From Ottelia alismoides (Eukaryota; Streptophyta; Magnoliopsida; Alismatales; Hydrocharitaceae): a stretch of DNA of 64,000 bases. The stretch spans positions 248,001-312,000 of the forward strand of contig JAZKJV010002617.1 of the NCBI GenBank assembly GCA_037367405.1. Reading direction: 5' to 3'. Below the pieces are notes generated by a model. It did no database searches. It was not told the origin of the DNA and was given only the letters and a program-made list of their open reading frames with translations. The position numbers were made by a program, and so were the translations under genes. This document shows, piece after piece, positions 11,476 to 23,200 of the stretch (positions are counted from its first letter, which is position 1; each line of letters opens with the position of its first letter).

Positions 11476-12481
11476 TGACGTGCCCGCAAAAGCCGCGTTA
11501 AGAATGTGTTTTTAATGCTCGTTCGTGAAAATGATTAAAGTCGTTCGTTGTAGACGGCAATCGGAAACAGTCAAGAAATAACCACAAATTTTATTCAATT
11601 TCAATCAAGTGGTTTTTATGTTTATTTTACTTGGGCAAGTCCCAAGGTCGATCACAAGGAGGCAAAGGAACAACCTAGAGTTGTGTCTATCCAATTTTGA
11701 GTTCGGTTTTTAAGGCGGTCTTTTTTGGAATTTTTCAGTGCAATAGAGGGTGCAATATGCAAATTCGGCCTACTTTATGGACTAAAATGTGAATTACGTT
11801 CAAATGATGTCCGAGAAATACGAAACTTAGCTGAGATGTAAAATATGATGAAATAAGTGCACTATAATTTTTTTGGAATTTTTGGATGCAATATGAATTT
11901 TTTATGGATTTTTAAATGCAAACAGAATGAACTTCAATATTTAATTATAATAAATATTAAACCTACTTATTTTCGAGAGATAAAATTATCTAAGATCTAT
12001 GACTAGGTGATGGATCTCAGAAAAATCCTAAATCTCAAAAATGTGGGGTCTAATACCTATTAAAAATCAAATACTGAAATGTGCTAAATGATTTTTACAG
12101 ATCAAAATATGCATGCAAATGCAAAGATTTTTAGGCACAAGGTTAGTCAAAGTAATCTCTACGATATGTGATTTTTCGGAGATTTTTAGAGCAATGGTTA
12201 ATTTACTATGAATTTCCGAGCACAGATTGGGCAAAATATTCCAATTTCCACAAAATAATTAATTATTAATCAACCGTAAATCACAAAAATATCCACGATA
12301 TGGCAAAATGTAGAGAATTAAGTAACAAACACAGTGCTATTTTTAAATAAATAAAACGATGTAATGTGAAGGTCTAAAATAAATGACAAAGACAGGGGTA
12401 TCTATGCAATAAAAATGAATAAATAAACTGCAGAAGGTCCTATATGCAATTGCCTAAATAACCGAGGGTTCCTATGCAAAT

Positions 12482-13234
12482 TCACCAAAAGTCACGTGCG
12501 TCGCACGTGACCTGTGGCTGTTGGGGCTCTGACGCAAATAGAGAATCTTTCGGAGGTGTCTTTGCAATTTGCCCAAGGGCACGTGCATAGCGCGTGACCC
12601 CTGGGCTGGCGTGGCGATGAAGTTTCCCACGCACGTGCGGAGCACGTGCGGGGGACCTCGGGCCTGGAGCCCGGCCTGGCGTGGCTGTTGATGCGGCGGA
12701 GAAGGCGACGTCGAGGCGGAGCCCGGGTGGCGAGGGCGGCGGAGGGCCCGGCGGAACAAGGTGGCTCCTGGCGATGTTGTGGCTGATGAGGAGTCCGGTG
12801 AAAGTGCTGTGGAGGTGCTCCGGGGTGGAAGCAAGGCCGGAGAGGGGGAGGTCGATGGCGACTGGAGCTGATGCTGTGGCGGTCGATGAAGATGAAGCGG
12901 CTGGCGGAGCTGAGGTTGGAGGTCGTCGGCGAAGCTTGGAGGTCGAAGAAGGTCGATGCTGATCGGCTGGAGCAGCTCCTGGGGTCGGTGAAGACGGAGT
13001 AGCTGGAGAAGGGGAAGATGACGTCGTGGCGGCTGGAGTCGATGAAGACGGCGGAGCTGTCGACGAAGGTGGTGCGGCGGCGTTGAAGACCAGTTGAACG
13101 GCGATGTCGTTGGTGGCTCGACGCCGTTGGCGGAGTAGCAGCAGCAATGGCGCCGCAGGGGGCGCGTCTGCAACGAGGCCCGAAGGGAAGTGGCCTCGGA
13201 TCTCGTCGATTGCGAAGCTCCGGGCTGTCACCAC
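12482..13234 (-). other. Open frame inside the B LTR, probably not a gene
   Basis: A 250-codon sense frame beginning MVTARSFAID starts about 55 bases after the LTR TATA box and is open in both LTRs (second copy 21228-21980). The C LTR also has a frame beginning MVTA at the same place, but the two proteins cannot be aligned beyond the start. The stretch is over 65% GC, which makes long open frames likely by chance. I list it because it would be the first ORF on the element RNA. Confidence 0.2.
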
Positions 13235-13288
13235 CGGGCTTCGCCTTAGGGTTATCGGCGGATGAGATGGCTGTGGGGCGGCGGCGTC

Positions 13289-13297
13289 GTTTTTATA
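13289..13297 (-). promoter_or_regulatory. TATA box of the B left LTR
   Basis: TATAAAAAC on the element strand, in the same place as 22035-22043 in the right LTR and near the TATTTAAAG position of C. Confidence 0.65.
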
Positions 13298-13483
13298 GGA
13301 GCGAAGGAAGAGCGGCCGGCTGTTGTGGGGTTAGTTGGATGGTGCGGAGATAACGGAGCGGCCGCTGCGCGGCGCGGAGGAGGCGGTTGGCGAGATCGCC
13401 GGCGGAGGTTACGAAGGGGAAGGAGTGCGAGGTTGAAGATGACGATCCCTGGCCGTCCGATCGGCCGAGATCGGACGGCCAGA

Positions 13484-13694
13484 TAGGTGCCACGTGGCGA
13501 GGGGATGAGGACAGACGGAGCACGTGCGGAGCACGTGCCTGGGTGGCACGTGCGACGCACGTGCGTAGTTTTTAATTTTTAAATTTTTTTTTAAATTTTT
13601 TTTAAATTTTTTTTAATAAAAACGATAAAAATAAAGGCTAAAAAACGCTGACACGTGGCGGCCTCTAGGGCTGCCACGTGTCAGCTCCAGATAA
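13484..13694 (-). promoter_or_regulatory. CACGTG (G-box/ABRE-type) array upstream of the B TATA box
   Basis: Six ACGT-core palindromes lie in 210 bp: GCCACGTGGC (13486), paired GCACGTGC units at about 13518-13537 and 13545-13562, and an inverted pair GACACGTGG ... CCACGTGTC (13651-13685). G-boxes are bound by bZIP and bHLH factors. The same array is in the right LTR and in C. Confidence 0.6.
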
Positions 13695-14549
13695 ATCGAA
13701 CAATAAATCATTTGTAAAATCAAAAAGAAATAGCAAATGACCTCAGATGGAAAAAGCTCCTTCACGAAAAATGCTCGTCTCGACGAGATCTACAACTTTC
13801 ATGAAGACATCAAAGCCAAATTCGGTCAAATGTGAAAAGTGAATTTTTGGGGTATCCCATGTACATAGAATACCTTGATTTTTTGGTTTTTCTAATTTTT
13901 TTGTCATTTTTAAACACGATAAAAATCCGGAAAAAGATGGAAAACTCAAAGATAAATAAATAAAAGAGACCTTAATCTAATTTTTTTGGATTTTTATTAA
14001 TGAAGAAAATAAGTACAAAAAATACAAGGTCAAAAACCGCGAAAATACAACGTACAAAAGAGGCCCAAAACCCAACTTTCACATACGAGCTCCGATTCAC
14101 TTGAACTTGGTCTTGTTTTGACGGTACTTGAATGTGCATTAGTTCAAAAGTGAGTAGGATCAAATCGGACACTGGATGGGGCAGATATGTGGCTTTTAGT
14201 CCGAACATCCTGAAACTAGGGTTTGGGTTTTTGGTCCACTTAACAGGGTTAGTGTTTTTTTTGTATTTTTCATTTATTCTTGTTAGTGATGTGTACACAG
14301 AGGAAGTGGTTTTGTGGCATTCGGAGTTAGCATGAAGGAGTTAAAAATAGGGGAAGTTAGGCTATTTACAGGTTATTTTTGGCTTGGATTTTTGGCTTCG
14401 TATTTGATGCAGAAATTATGGATAAAATGCCATTTTTATGAAAACATGCATGAATGCTAATTATGCAGAATAAATGCAAATATGATGTTGATTTTTAGGG
14501 ACTTAAGCTTAATAAATGAGATTTAGAGTGATGAATCCGAGATTCATCA

Positions 14550-14564
14550 TCCCCCTATACTTAA
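14550..14564 (-). other. Polypurine tract of element B
   Basis: TCCCCCTATACTTAA on the plus strand (TTAAGTATAGGGGGA on the element strand), directly beside the 3' LTR. Confidence 0.88.
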
Positions 14565-16223
14565 ACCATGCTCGTCCCTGAGCATCAAAAAGACATGCCA
14601 TGAAGTGAAATGAGACTGGGTTCCATACCAAGACCATGAGCTGAAGATGAGAATGAAACTAAACTCGACCTTTGGATTAATAGTGTGGCGGAACTTCTGT
14701 GAGACTTAGAATTTTAAAATCAACAGCCCTCAAGTTCTACACATCATTGTTACAGTTTCGGCTCAGAAGTCATCTTAGATCAATCCTCTTCCCAAAGTAT
14801 ACCCTAAGAACATTGAATAACCGACTCGTGTGTGTGAAGGGTTTTAGCTCTTCCCATCCAGAATGCCGGACTACCATGCTCCTCTCCTCTCCAGTAACTC
14901 GTCCTCGGGGAGTCAGGTATTTCCTTCTAAGGTCTGTCGTGCTGTGTTCACAATCGAAATGGGGGAGAAGCTAGAAGAAAGAGAAAAGAACTGGAGGGGG
15001 TGGCCAGTGTAGTCACCTCTCCTTGTGAAGATGGCCAGTGTAGCCAAGTCTCCACCAAGATCTGCAGGTTTCTTGAAGCTTGGACCTTTTTGGTCGAATT
15101 TTTATTTGGTAGAATGCTTCTTTGTATTTGAAATTTTTGGTGGTTCTTCTTGGATCTTGTTTTGCCCCTACGGATATAGCATCTTTTTATTCCGTACATT
15201 TTTTGGGGTCTTAGAAAAAATTGTGCCCAGCCGTCCATCCCTTTTCCGAAGCCTTATTTCAACCCGTACTCCGGTCTTTAGATTTCCACGCTACCAGAAA
15301 AGAAACTCACATAGTCTTCCAACATCCCGTCTGGGTTGAGCTAAGTGCATAGTGCAAGAGTACAAATTAATTCCCTATTCCAGAGTTGTACCCAGAATGA
15401 AGAGATCAGGTTAGACACTAAGAGTCAAACGCTGCACATTGTCGTGTGGAACTTAAAGAATTAAGTCAATAAGACCTGAAGCTCTTAAAATCCTATTTCT
15501 CGGTGAAGTTCCTCTGAAAATTAGGTGGATTAAGGGCAAGCCCAGACCACTCTCGGTTTCGGCTCATAACTCGGTTCAGAACCCAATGACTTTTCACAAA
15601 TGCAAATGCATGTAAAGTTGGATGAAGTGCAGGTGTGTGCAATGCAGTCACATTTTTTGAAATTTTTTTTGACATTTTATGCAAGGGATTTTTTTATGCA
15701 GAAAATGGAATCAGAAGCTTTTTTTTCAAAAATTTTGGGCAAGTCAGTGTTAGTAGCAAAACTCTTTTTTTTGTTGTTTTTTTTTCAAGTTAGTACCCAC
15801 CCCGTAAATACATATAGACTTACGCGCAAGTACGAGATATGGGTAAAATATATACATAGTATATACAGACCCCCCTATACTTAGCGAGTGCTGTGTCCTC
15901 AGAGCACAAAAAAGCGTAATGAAGACATAGCTCGTGCTAAGCGTAAGGGAGTGGAAAATTTATATACAATGGGTTAGGAAGTAGAGTGGAAAAGAGTGAA
16001 TGAGGAGAGTATATACAGGTGGATGTCGGCTCCCCCCTATACTTAGGCTCTGGACAACCTAAGTATGGAAGAACGGTGGAAATGGAGCGGTTGGGAGGAT
16101 GAGAAGGATGGTATAAACAGATGGCATCGCCCCCCCCCCTATACTTAGGCCTTGGCCTAAGTAGAGGAAGAAGTTGTACAAGGAGACCGATGTGGTCGGG
16201 AGGGAGGGTGGGTAGCCGAATGA
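14565..16223 (-). other. 3' non-coding region of element B
   Basis: It holds the same module as A, F and C: CGACCTTTGGATTAATAG (14667), paired GCCAGTGTAG (15003 and 15032), GCCTTATTTCAACCCGTACT (15252) and a stretch around GAAAATTAGGTGGATTAAGG (15515). No ORF of note. Three polypurine-tract hairpins lie at its gag-proximal end. Confidence 0.75.
15869..16167 (-). repeat. Three polypurine-tract-like hairpins, element B
   Basis: Units lie at 15870-15949 (long imperfect stem), 16032-16069 (CCTATACTTAGG ... CCTAAGTATGG) and 16129-16167 (CTATACTTAGGCC ... GGCCTAAGTAGAG). The last unit carries an unusual run of about ten C. Confidence 0.85.
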
Positions 16224-18977
16224 TTAAGGCGGTTTTCGGCTGATCTTCTTGTGAGCCTGCGGTGGGAGATCATAATGATGAGGTGAAGATGGAGCATATG
16301 ATTCCCAACTGCAATCAGTGTCATCCTCAGAAAAATCATGATGGATAATAGATGAAGTGTTTGAGTCAGATGAAAGATATCCATCATCAGAGTTATCCTC
16401 AGAGGAGTAGTATTTGACAGTGGACATACTCCAAGTCTGCATATCTCTTTGTTTCTTTAATTGTTTCCTCAGAATTCGTTCCTTCTTGGGATCAATCAGT
16501 TTGTCCTCAGATGATAGCTCAGAAGCACCGGTCTCAGTCAGCTCATACGAAAGAATTCCAGTGTACTTGAAGAGGGCAGGAGCATCAGCTTTGGATGAGT
16601 AGTAGTTAGGAACGGGAGTTGTCCAATGAGAATTGAATTTTGGATCCTTACGAAGATATGGCTTTAGGGCTGCCGAACAGACTTCACTCATGTAGACTAC
16701 CTTTTCCGGACCTGATGAGGGACCATCAGATGATACCTTTTCCGGAAGGTCAAAGGTGACTCTCTTTTTATTTCGTCGTGAAGGTGTCGGTTCACTTGAG
16801 TATCCAGATGAATAGCCATTTGAATTTTCCTTGGTCGGTGCTCGATCTGCGTGCTTGCTCTTAGTCTCCCGTATGTTTGAGCATTCTCGATTTGGGATGA
16901 TTTGGTCAAGATATTCAGAGAATGTTGCTCCCGGGTGTGACCATGCATATGTCTCAGGATCGTAGTAGAAAGATTTGTCTATTTTGAGATCCTCGGGGAT
17001 TTGAATATTGGGGAGAGTCTCTGCATGTTCTTTCTCCATTGATTCGATGTTGGTGCATTCCTGAGTCGAGTTGATGTAATCCATGTAGTCAGAGTAGGTT
17101 GACCCAGGGTGTGCCCATGCATAAGTCTCCGAATCATATGATTCATATACATGATTGTCCATGGTGAGAGCGGTTGGGAATGGAGCAGGGGGGAGATTTT
17201 CTAAACCAATAGTCTCCTCAACAACCGCTATCTCAGGTGTGGCTGCGGGGTAGGGCTCTTCTACCGCTTCATGGTTACGGTTGTCGGGGACTTCGTGGGT
17301 TGCCTCAGGAGATCGTGGTTCCTCAAAGACATGGTCAGATCTAAGTGCTTCCAATGCTGTGAAATTGATTTCCCGAGTCTCACAATCAATACTCGCCTTG
17401 GCCAATGCCAAGAATGGTTTTCCGAGAATGATTGGAGACTGGGTGAATTCTCCTTGATGCTCAATATCAATGATTGTGAATTCTACTTTGAGCGGAGCAC
17501 CTTGGAATTTCATGATGACAGAAATGGTTCCTCTCGGCCGTTTTATAGATCGGTCCGCCAATTGAATGATCTCTCGTATCTTTTGAATCGGTCCGAGTTT
17601 GAGTTCATTGAATACAGAGGTCGGGAGGATATTAATTGGTGAATCGTCATCAATCCGAGCATGGGTGAAAATTATGTCTTTGAGTACACATTCAAATCTG
17701 GGCAACCGCTTCACTATGCGGCTCTTGGTTTTTCTCCTCAACACCAAGGAGGAGGCCATTGACAATATATGTCTCTCGGTTTTTGTTCGAATCCTGCCCG
17801 ATTTCTTCATCGTTAATTTGTCCAATACAAATCCTTTAAGATCGGGGAAGTGTTCAATGGCCTGTAGAAAGGGAAGTTCAAAAATCAATTTCTTTCCTAA
17901 TGCTTCCCGTACGGTTGGATCCAAATTCCTCAGATCGTCTTCAGTCTCAATTTTTATGAAATTTTCTAAATTTTCAATTTTTTTGTGGTTTTCGAATATT
18001 TCTATTTTTTTGGTATTTTCTGGGTGGTGTGGGGGTGTGGGGTGTTCTTCAGATGAAAAGGGGCTCTGGTGTTCTGGGTGATAGTTCGGGGCATAGTCAT
18101 CTATAAGGGAGTAAGATGTAGAAGTGAAATTCTCAGAATAATCCCTAGGTCCCTGAATATCCTCAAAATTTTCAATTTCAGATCCAATCATTTCCTCATC
18201 CGTTTTTATAGCCGAGCTACCAGAGATTAATCGATCGGCAAGTTCTTGAAATTTATCCTCCATTAAATCAAATTTCTTATTCATCCTCAAAATATTCTCC
18301 AAAATCTCTTCTTGGCCAAATATGGGAGCAGTTGGGGTATGATTTTGTAATTCAATGTCCTTTTCCATTTTTCTACATGTACTAGGAGAGGGATCTCTGG
18401 AAGCATTCGATGTACGATCATCATTTTCTGAAAGTACCTCCTCAATAATCATGGAAGGTGGCTGCTCATATGGTCTAGGTAAGTGGAGTTGGTCCAAGGA
18501 GACTTGTGATCTTTTGTGGTCGGCCCAATCCTCTGTATGAGTGAAGAGGGGGTTGTTATGTTCAATCCAAGGTAATGATTTTTCTTTGGTGTTCAAGAAT
18601 GATGGAGGAGATGAAGAAGTGTTTAATTCGATCATGTGGTTATCTTCTCCCATGAATGATGGATTGACATTTACCGAATATGAGGGGCGAATTGTATGAT
18701 CAATGTAAAGAGGATTAAATGAAGAAGTAGAGCCCTCAATCATTTCTTGGTTTGTCTGCTCTGAATATAAAGGGTTGTCATTCATGAAGTAGGTCAGATT
18801 AGCAGAAGGAGATGACTTTATTGGTGGTTGAGGGGGAGGTGTTTTGGGTCTAACCGATACGAATTCATTTTCATAGTATAGCTCTGATGGATTCTCGGAT
18901 AGATGTTCGGCTACTTTTGAAAGAGCTGAAAGGAATGAGGGGTTGGGTCTGCAAGAATTATTGGACAAGAAATCCAT
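16224..18977 (-). CDS. Gag/protease-like protein of element B, 917 codons, no polymerase
   Basis: This is the only long intact retroelement ORF in the window. It starts MDFLSNNSCR and ends ISRKPP. The N-terminal 220 residues are rich in Ser, Pro and Asn with no domain I recognise. Residues about 222-252 (EEILENILRMNKKFDLMEDK) look like a coiled coil. Residues about 425-560 align with the protease region of A and D: the C-terminal half SPIILGKPFLALAKASIDCE is well kept, but the active site reads ARIDDDSPINILP instead of LLDSGSSINLLP, so the Ser-Gly after the catalytic Asp is lost and enzyme activity is doubtful. A roughly 30-residue motif (Y-D-x-E-T-Y-A-W-x-H-P-G) occurs twice, 58 residues apart (about 619 and 677). 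The C-terminus is acidic and Ser-rich. It probably serves as a structural, Gag-like protein; that is inference. Confidence 0.85.
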   Translation of the reverse strand: MDFLSNNSCRPNPSFLSALSKVAEHLSENPSELYYENEFVSVRPKTPPPQPPIKSSPSANLTYFMNDNPLYSEQTNQEMIEGSTSSFNPLYIDHTIRPSYSVNVNPSFMGEDNHMIELNTSSSPPSFLNTKEKSLPWIEHNNPLFTHTEDWADHKRSQVSLDQLHLPRPYEQPPSMIIEEVLSENDDRTSNASRDPSPSTCRKMEKDIELQNHTPTAPIFGQEEILENILRMNKKFDLMEDKFQELADRLISGSSAIKTDEEMIGSEIENFEDIQGPRDYSENFTSTSYSLIDDYAPNYHPEHQSPFSSEEHPTPPHHPENTKKIEIFENHKKIENLENFIKIETEDDLRNLDPTVREALGKKLIFELPFLQAIEHFPDLKGFVLDKLTMKKSGRIRTKTERHILSMASSLVLRRKTKSRIVKRLPRFECVLKDIIFTHARIDDDSPINILPTSVFNELKLGPIQKIREIIQLADRSIKRPRGTISVIMKFQGAPLKVEFTIIDIEHQGEFTQSPIILGKPFLALAKASIDCETREINFTALEALRSDHVFEEPRSPEATHEVPDNRNHEAVEEPYPAATPEIAVVEETIGLENLPPAPFPTALTMDNHVYESYDSETYAWAHPGSTYSDYMDYINSTQECTNIESMEKEHAETLPNIQIPEDLKIDKSFYYDPETYAWSHPGATFSEYLDQIIPNRECSNIRETKSKHADRAPTKENSNGYSSGYSSEPTPSRRNKKRVTFDLPEKVSSDGPSSGPEKVVYMSEVCSAALKPYLRKDPKFNSHWTTPVPNYYSSKADAPALFKYTGILSYELTETGASELSSEDKLIDPKKERILRKQLKKQRDMQTWSMSTVKYYSSEDNSDDGYLSSDSNTSSIIHHDFSEDDTDCSWESYAPSSPHHYDLPPQAHKKISRKPP

Positions 18978-20201
18978 GATGAGGTTAAAATCAAGAGAGG
19001 AGAGAGATGATCACACGGGAAGAGAGTTTTTATCAAATGTGCGGCTTTTGATCTTAGGTCTCGGTTTACGCACACCAATGCAAACACAAATCAGACCCCA
19101 GATTCACCAACTCACACAATGAAGCCGTAAGAGTTCGGCTATTATCTTTTCGATTTTAGTTGGTGATAAATCAATCTTGGCAGGAATTTAGCGAGCTGAG
19201 ATTTAGGATTTGGGCTCTAGCCTTAAGTGTCGTCTCTCGCTCACTAAGAAAAATAGAAACATACAAGGTCGGGGTTGCTCTCCCGCAGAAATTCTTGATT
19301 TTATGGATTATTTTGATCGGCTATATTTAGCAGTCCCAATTTTTAATAAGGTGATCACTGAAAAATTAGATAAGCACAAACACACGTCTACCGTCCAGTC
19401 TCAATTTCCTTTAGATTTATGTGATAAAACAAGGGGGAGAAAGTCGGGAAAAGCCGATGCACGCGGAAAACTATGATGAATGCTCAGTTAGAAGACTTAC
19501 AGTGCCTCCTCGCAATCTCCATGTGGGATGCAATACAGAATTTTAAAAATTATACTAAATGCGTGCAAGCCGATGAAAATCGCACCTAAGCAGAAAGTTC
19601 TATTAGCGGGAAGAATTGAGTAGAATTTGGCTAAGTTGAACGATCTAATGTGCGTCTCAGTTAAAGTGTCGTGTGGCTTAAGATCCTACGAGCACAATCA
19701 AAAATATAAAAATGCTCTAAGAGCCGTATGTGCAGGTCTATCCTAATCGCCACTCAAGTCGGGCCCCACCCTCTCCGGAGAGTGAAACAGGCCATGACAC
19801 ACCACAGAAAAAGTTCAAGGTCTTTTTTACATGCGCGAGAGTCCAAACGGACACCGCTGTAAATGAGCAGAAATGGAAATTTGCAGAAATTAAAAACCTA
19901 GACTCTACGCTCTCTCACGACTCGACTCGATCTTAAATTAATTGCGGCTTCTTCGGTTGTCGGTGAAGATGCGTCGGTTTCTTGAAAAACCTCTCCACGT
20001 GCGTCGGGTACCTCGCAAGAAAAATAAGAGAGATGGGTGTAAGAGAGGGACTCAGAAAATAATCAAAAATAAAATAAATGCTGAAAAATAAATACAAGAA
20101 ATAAAATGGGATTTACAGTGGAAGATTCGGGGGTCAGACTACCCGAATTCGAAAAACCGAACAAAAAAATTTTTCAAAACAAAAGACTAAGCCGTTTGCC
20201 T
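18978..20201 (-). other. Leader of element B
   Basis: 1.2 kb between PBS and ORF. It contains GCGGGAGAGCAACCCC (element strand, 19272-19287) and a stretch matching the C leader with GTTGGTGAAxCxGGGGTTTG-type sequence just before the start (about 19095-19117), plus a CTCTCCGGAGAG palindrome at 19771-19782. Small open frames here are not shared with C. Confidence 0.7.
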
Positions 20202-20218
20202 CCCCGGCAACGGCGCCA
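20202..20218 (-). other. Primer-binding site of element B, tRNA-Asp
   Basis: TGGCGCCGTTGCCGGGG on the element strand. It equals the complement of the 3' end of the tRNA-Asp copy at 54061-54132, CCA included, with no mismatch. Two bases separate it from the LTR. Confidence 0.93.
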
Positions 20219-20220
20219 TC

Positions 20221-23200
20221 TGATGTGCCCGCAAAAGCCGCGTTAAGAATGTGTTTTTAATGCTCGTTCGTGAAAATGATTAAAGTCGTTCGTTGTAGGC
20301 GGCAATCGGAAACAGTCAAGAAATAACCACAAATTTTATTCAATTTCAATCAAGTGGTTTTTATGTTTATTTTACTTGGTCAAGTCCCAAGGTCGATCAC
20401 AAGGAGGCAAAGGAACAACCTAGAGTTGTGTCTATCCAATTTTGAGTTCGGTTTTTAAGGTGGTCTTTTTTTGGAATTTTTCAGTGCAATAGAGGGTGCA
20501 ATATGCAAATTCGGCCTACTTTATGGACTAAAATGTGAATTGCGTTCAAATGATGTCCGAGAAATACGAAACTTAGCCGAGATGTAAAATATGATGAAAT
20601 AAGTGCACTGTGATTTTTTTGGAATTTTTGGATGAAATATGAATTTTTTATGGATTTTTAAATATAAACAGAATGAACTTCAATATTTAATTATAATAAA
20701 TATTAAACCTACTTATTTTCGAGAGATAAAATTATCTAAGATCTATGACTAGGTGATGGATCTCAGAAAAATCCTAAATCTCAAAAATGTGGGGTCTAAT
20801 ACCTATTAAAAATCAAATACTGAAATGTGATAAATGATTTTTACAGATCAAAGTATGCACGTAAATGCAAAGATTTTTAGGCACAATGTTAGTCAAAGTA
20901 ATCTCTACGATATGTGACTTTTCGGAGATTTTTAGAGCAATGGTTAATTTACTATGAATTTCCGAGCACAGATTGGGCAAAATATTCCAATTTCCACAAA
21001 ATAATTAATTATTAATCAACCGTAAATCACAAAAATATCCACGATATGGCAAAATGTAGAGAATAAAGTAACAAACACAGTGCTATTTTTAAATAAATAA
21101 AACGATATAATGTGAAGGTCTAAAATAAATGACAAAGGCAGGGGTATCTATGCAATAAAAATGAATAAATAAACTGCAGAAGGTCCTATATGCAATTACC
21201 TAAATAACCGAGGGTTCCTATGCAAATTCACCAAAAGTCACGTGCGTCGCACGTGACCTGTGGCTGTTGGGGCTCTGACGCAAATAGAGAATCTTTCAGG
21301 GGTGTCTTTGCAATTTGCCCAAGGGCACGTGCATAGCGCGTGACCCCTGGGCTGGTGTGGCGATGAAGTTTCCCACGCACGTGCGGAGCACGTGCGGGGG
21401 ACCTCGGGCCTGGAGCCCGGCCTGGCGTGGCTGTTGACGCGGCGGAGAAGGCGACGTCGAGGCGGAGCCCGGGTGGCAAGGGCGGCGGAGGGCCCAGCGG
21501 AACAAGGTGGCTCCTGGCGATGTTGTGGCTGATGAGGAGTCCGGTGAAAGTGCTGTGGAGGTGCTCCGGGGTGGAAGCAAGGCCGGAGAGGGGGAGGTCG
21601 ATGGCGACTGGAGCTGATGCCGTGGCGGTCGATGAAGATGAAGCGGCTGGCGGAGCTGAGGTTGGAGGTCGTCGACGAAGCTTGGAGACCGAAGAAGGTC
21701 GATGCTGATCGGCTGGAGCAGCTCCTGGGGTCAGTGAAGACGGAGTAGCTGGAGAAGGGGAAGATGACGTCGTGGCGGCTGGAGTCGATGAAGACGGCGG
21801 AGCTGTCGACGAAGGTGGTGCGGCGGCGTTGAAGACCGGTTGAACGGCGATGTCGTTGGTGGCTCGACGCCGTTGGCGGAGCAGCAGCAGCAATGGCGCC
21901 GCAGGGGGCGCGTCTGCAACGAGGCCCGAAGGGAAGTGGCCTCGGATCTCGTCGATGGCGAAGCTCCGGGCTGTCACCACCGGGCTTCGCCTTAGGGTTA
22001 TCGGCGGATGAGAAGGCTGTGGGGCGGCGGCATCGTTTTTATAAGAGCGAAGGAAGAGCGGCCGGCTGTTGTGGGGTTAGTTGGATGGTGCGGAGATAAC
22101 AGAGCGGCCGCTGCGCGGCGCGGAGGAGGCGGTTGGCGAGATCGCCGGCGGAGGTTACGGAGGGGAAGGAGTGCGAGGTTGAAGATGACGATCCCTGGCC
22201 GTCCGATCGGCTGAGATCGGACGGCCAGATAGGTGCCACGTGGCGAGGGGATGAGGACAGACGGAGCACGTGCGGAGCACGTGCCTGGGTGGCACGTGCG
22301 ACGCACGTGCGTAGTTTTTAATTTTTAAATTTTTTTTAAAAAAAAATTTTAATTTTTTTTAATAAAAACGATAAAAATAAAGGCTAAAAAACGCTGACAC
22401 GTGGCGGCCTCTGGGGCTGCCACGTGTCAGCTCCAGATAAATCGAACAATAAATCATTTGTAAAATCAAAAAGAAATAACAAATGACCTCAGATCGAAAA
22501 AGCTCCTTCACGAAAAATGCTCGTCTCGACGAGATCTACAACTTTCATGAAGACATCAAAGCCAAATTTGGTCAAATGTGAAAAGTGAATTTTTGGGGTA
22601 TCCCATGTACATAGAATACCTTGATTTTTTGGTTTTTCTAATTTTTTTTGTCATTTTTAAACACGATAAAAATCCGGAAAAAGATGGAAAACTCAAAGAT
22701 AAATAAATAAAAGAGACCTTAATCTAATTTTTTTGGATTTTTATTAATGAAGAAAATAAGTACAAAAAATACAAGGTCAAAAACCGCGAAAATACAACGT
22801 ACAAAAGAGGCTCAAAAACCCAACTTTCACATACGAGCTCCGATTCACTTGAACTTGGTCTTGTTTTGACGGTACTTGAATGTGCATTAGTTCAAAAGTG
22901 AGTAGGATCAAATCGGACATTGGATGGGGCAGATATGTGGCTTTTAGTCCGAACATCCTGAAACTAGGGTTTGGGTTTTTGGTCCACTTAACAGGGTTAG
23001 TGATTTTTTTGTATTTTTCATTTATTCTTGTTAGTGATGTGTACACAGAGGAAGTGGTTTTGTGGCATTCGGAGTTAGCATGAAGGAGTTAAAAATAGGG
23101 GAAGTTAGGCTATTTACAGGTTATTTTTGGCTTGGATTTTTGGCTTCGTATTTGATGCAGAAATTATGGATAAAATGCCATTTTTATGAAAACATGCATG

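Larger units (their letters stand above)
11476..14549 (-). repeat. Left (3') LTR of element B
   Basis: Begins TGACGTGCCC and ends GATTCATCA on the plus strand. In element sense the U3 end is the palindrome TGATGAATC-TCG-GATTCATCA. AT-rich blocks (11480-12470 and 13560-14549) flank a GC-rich block (12480-13560) with many CACGTG palindromes. The LTR is a near copy of 20221-23297. Confidence 0.95.
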
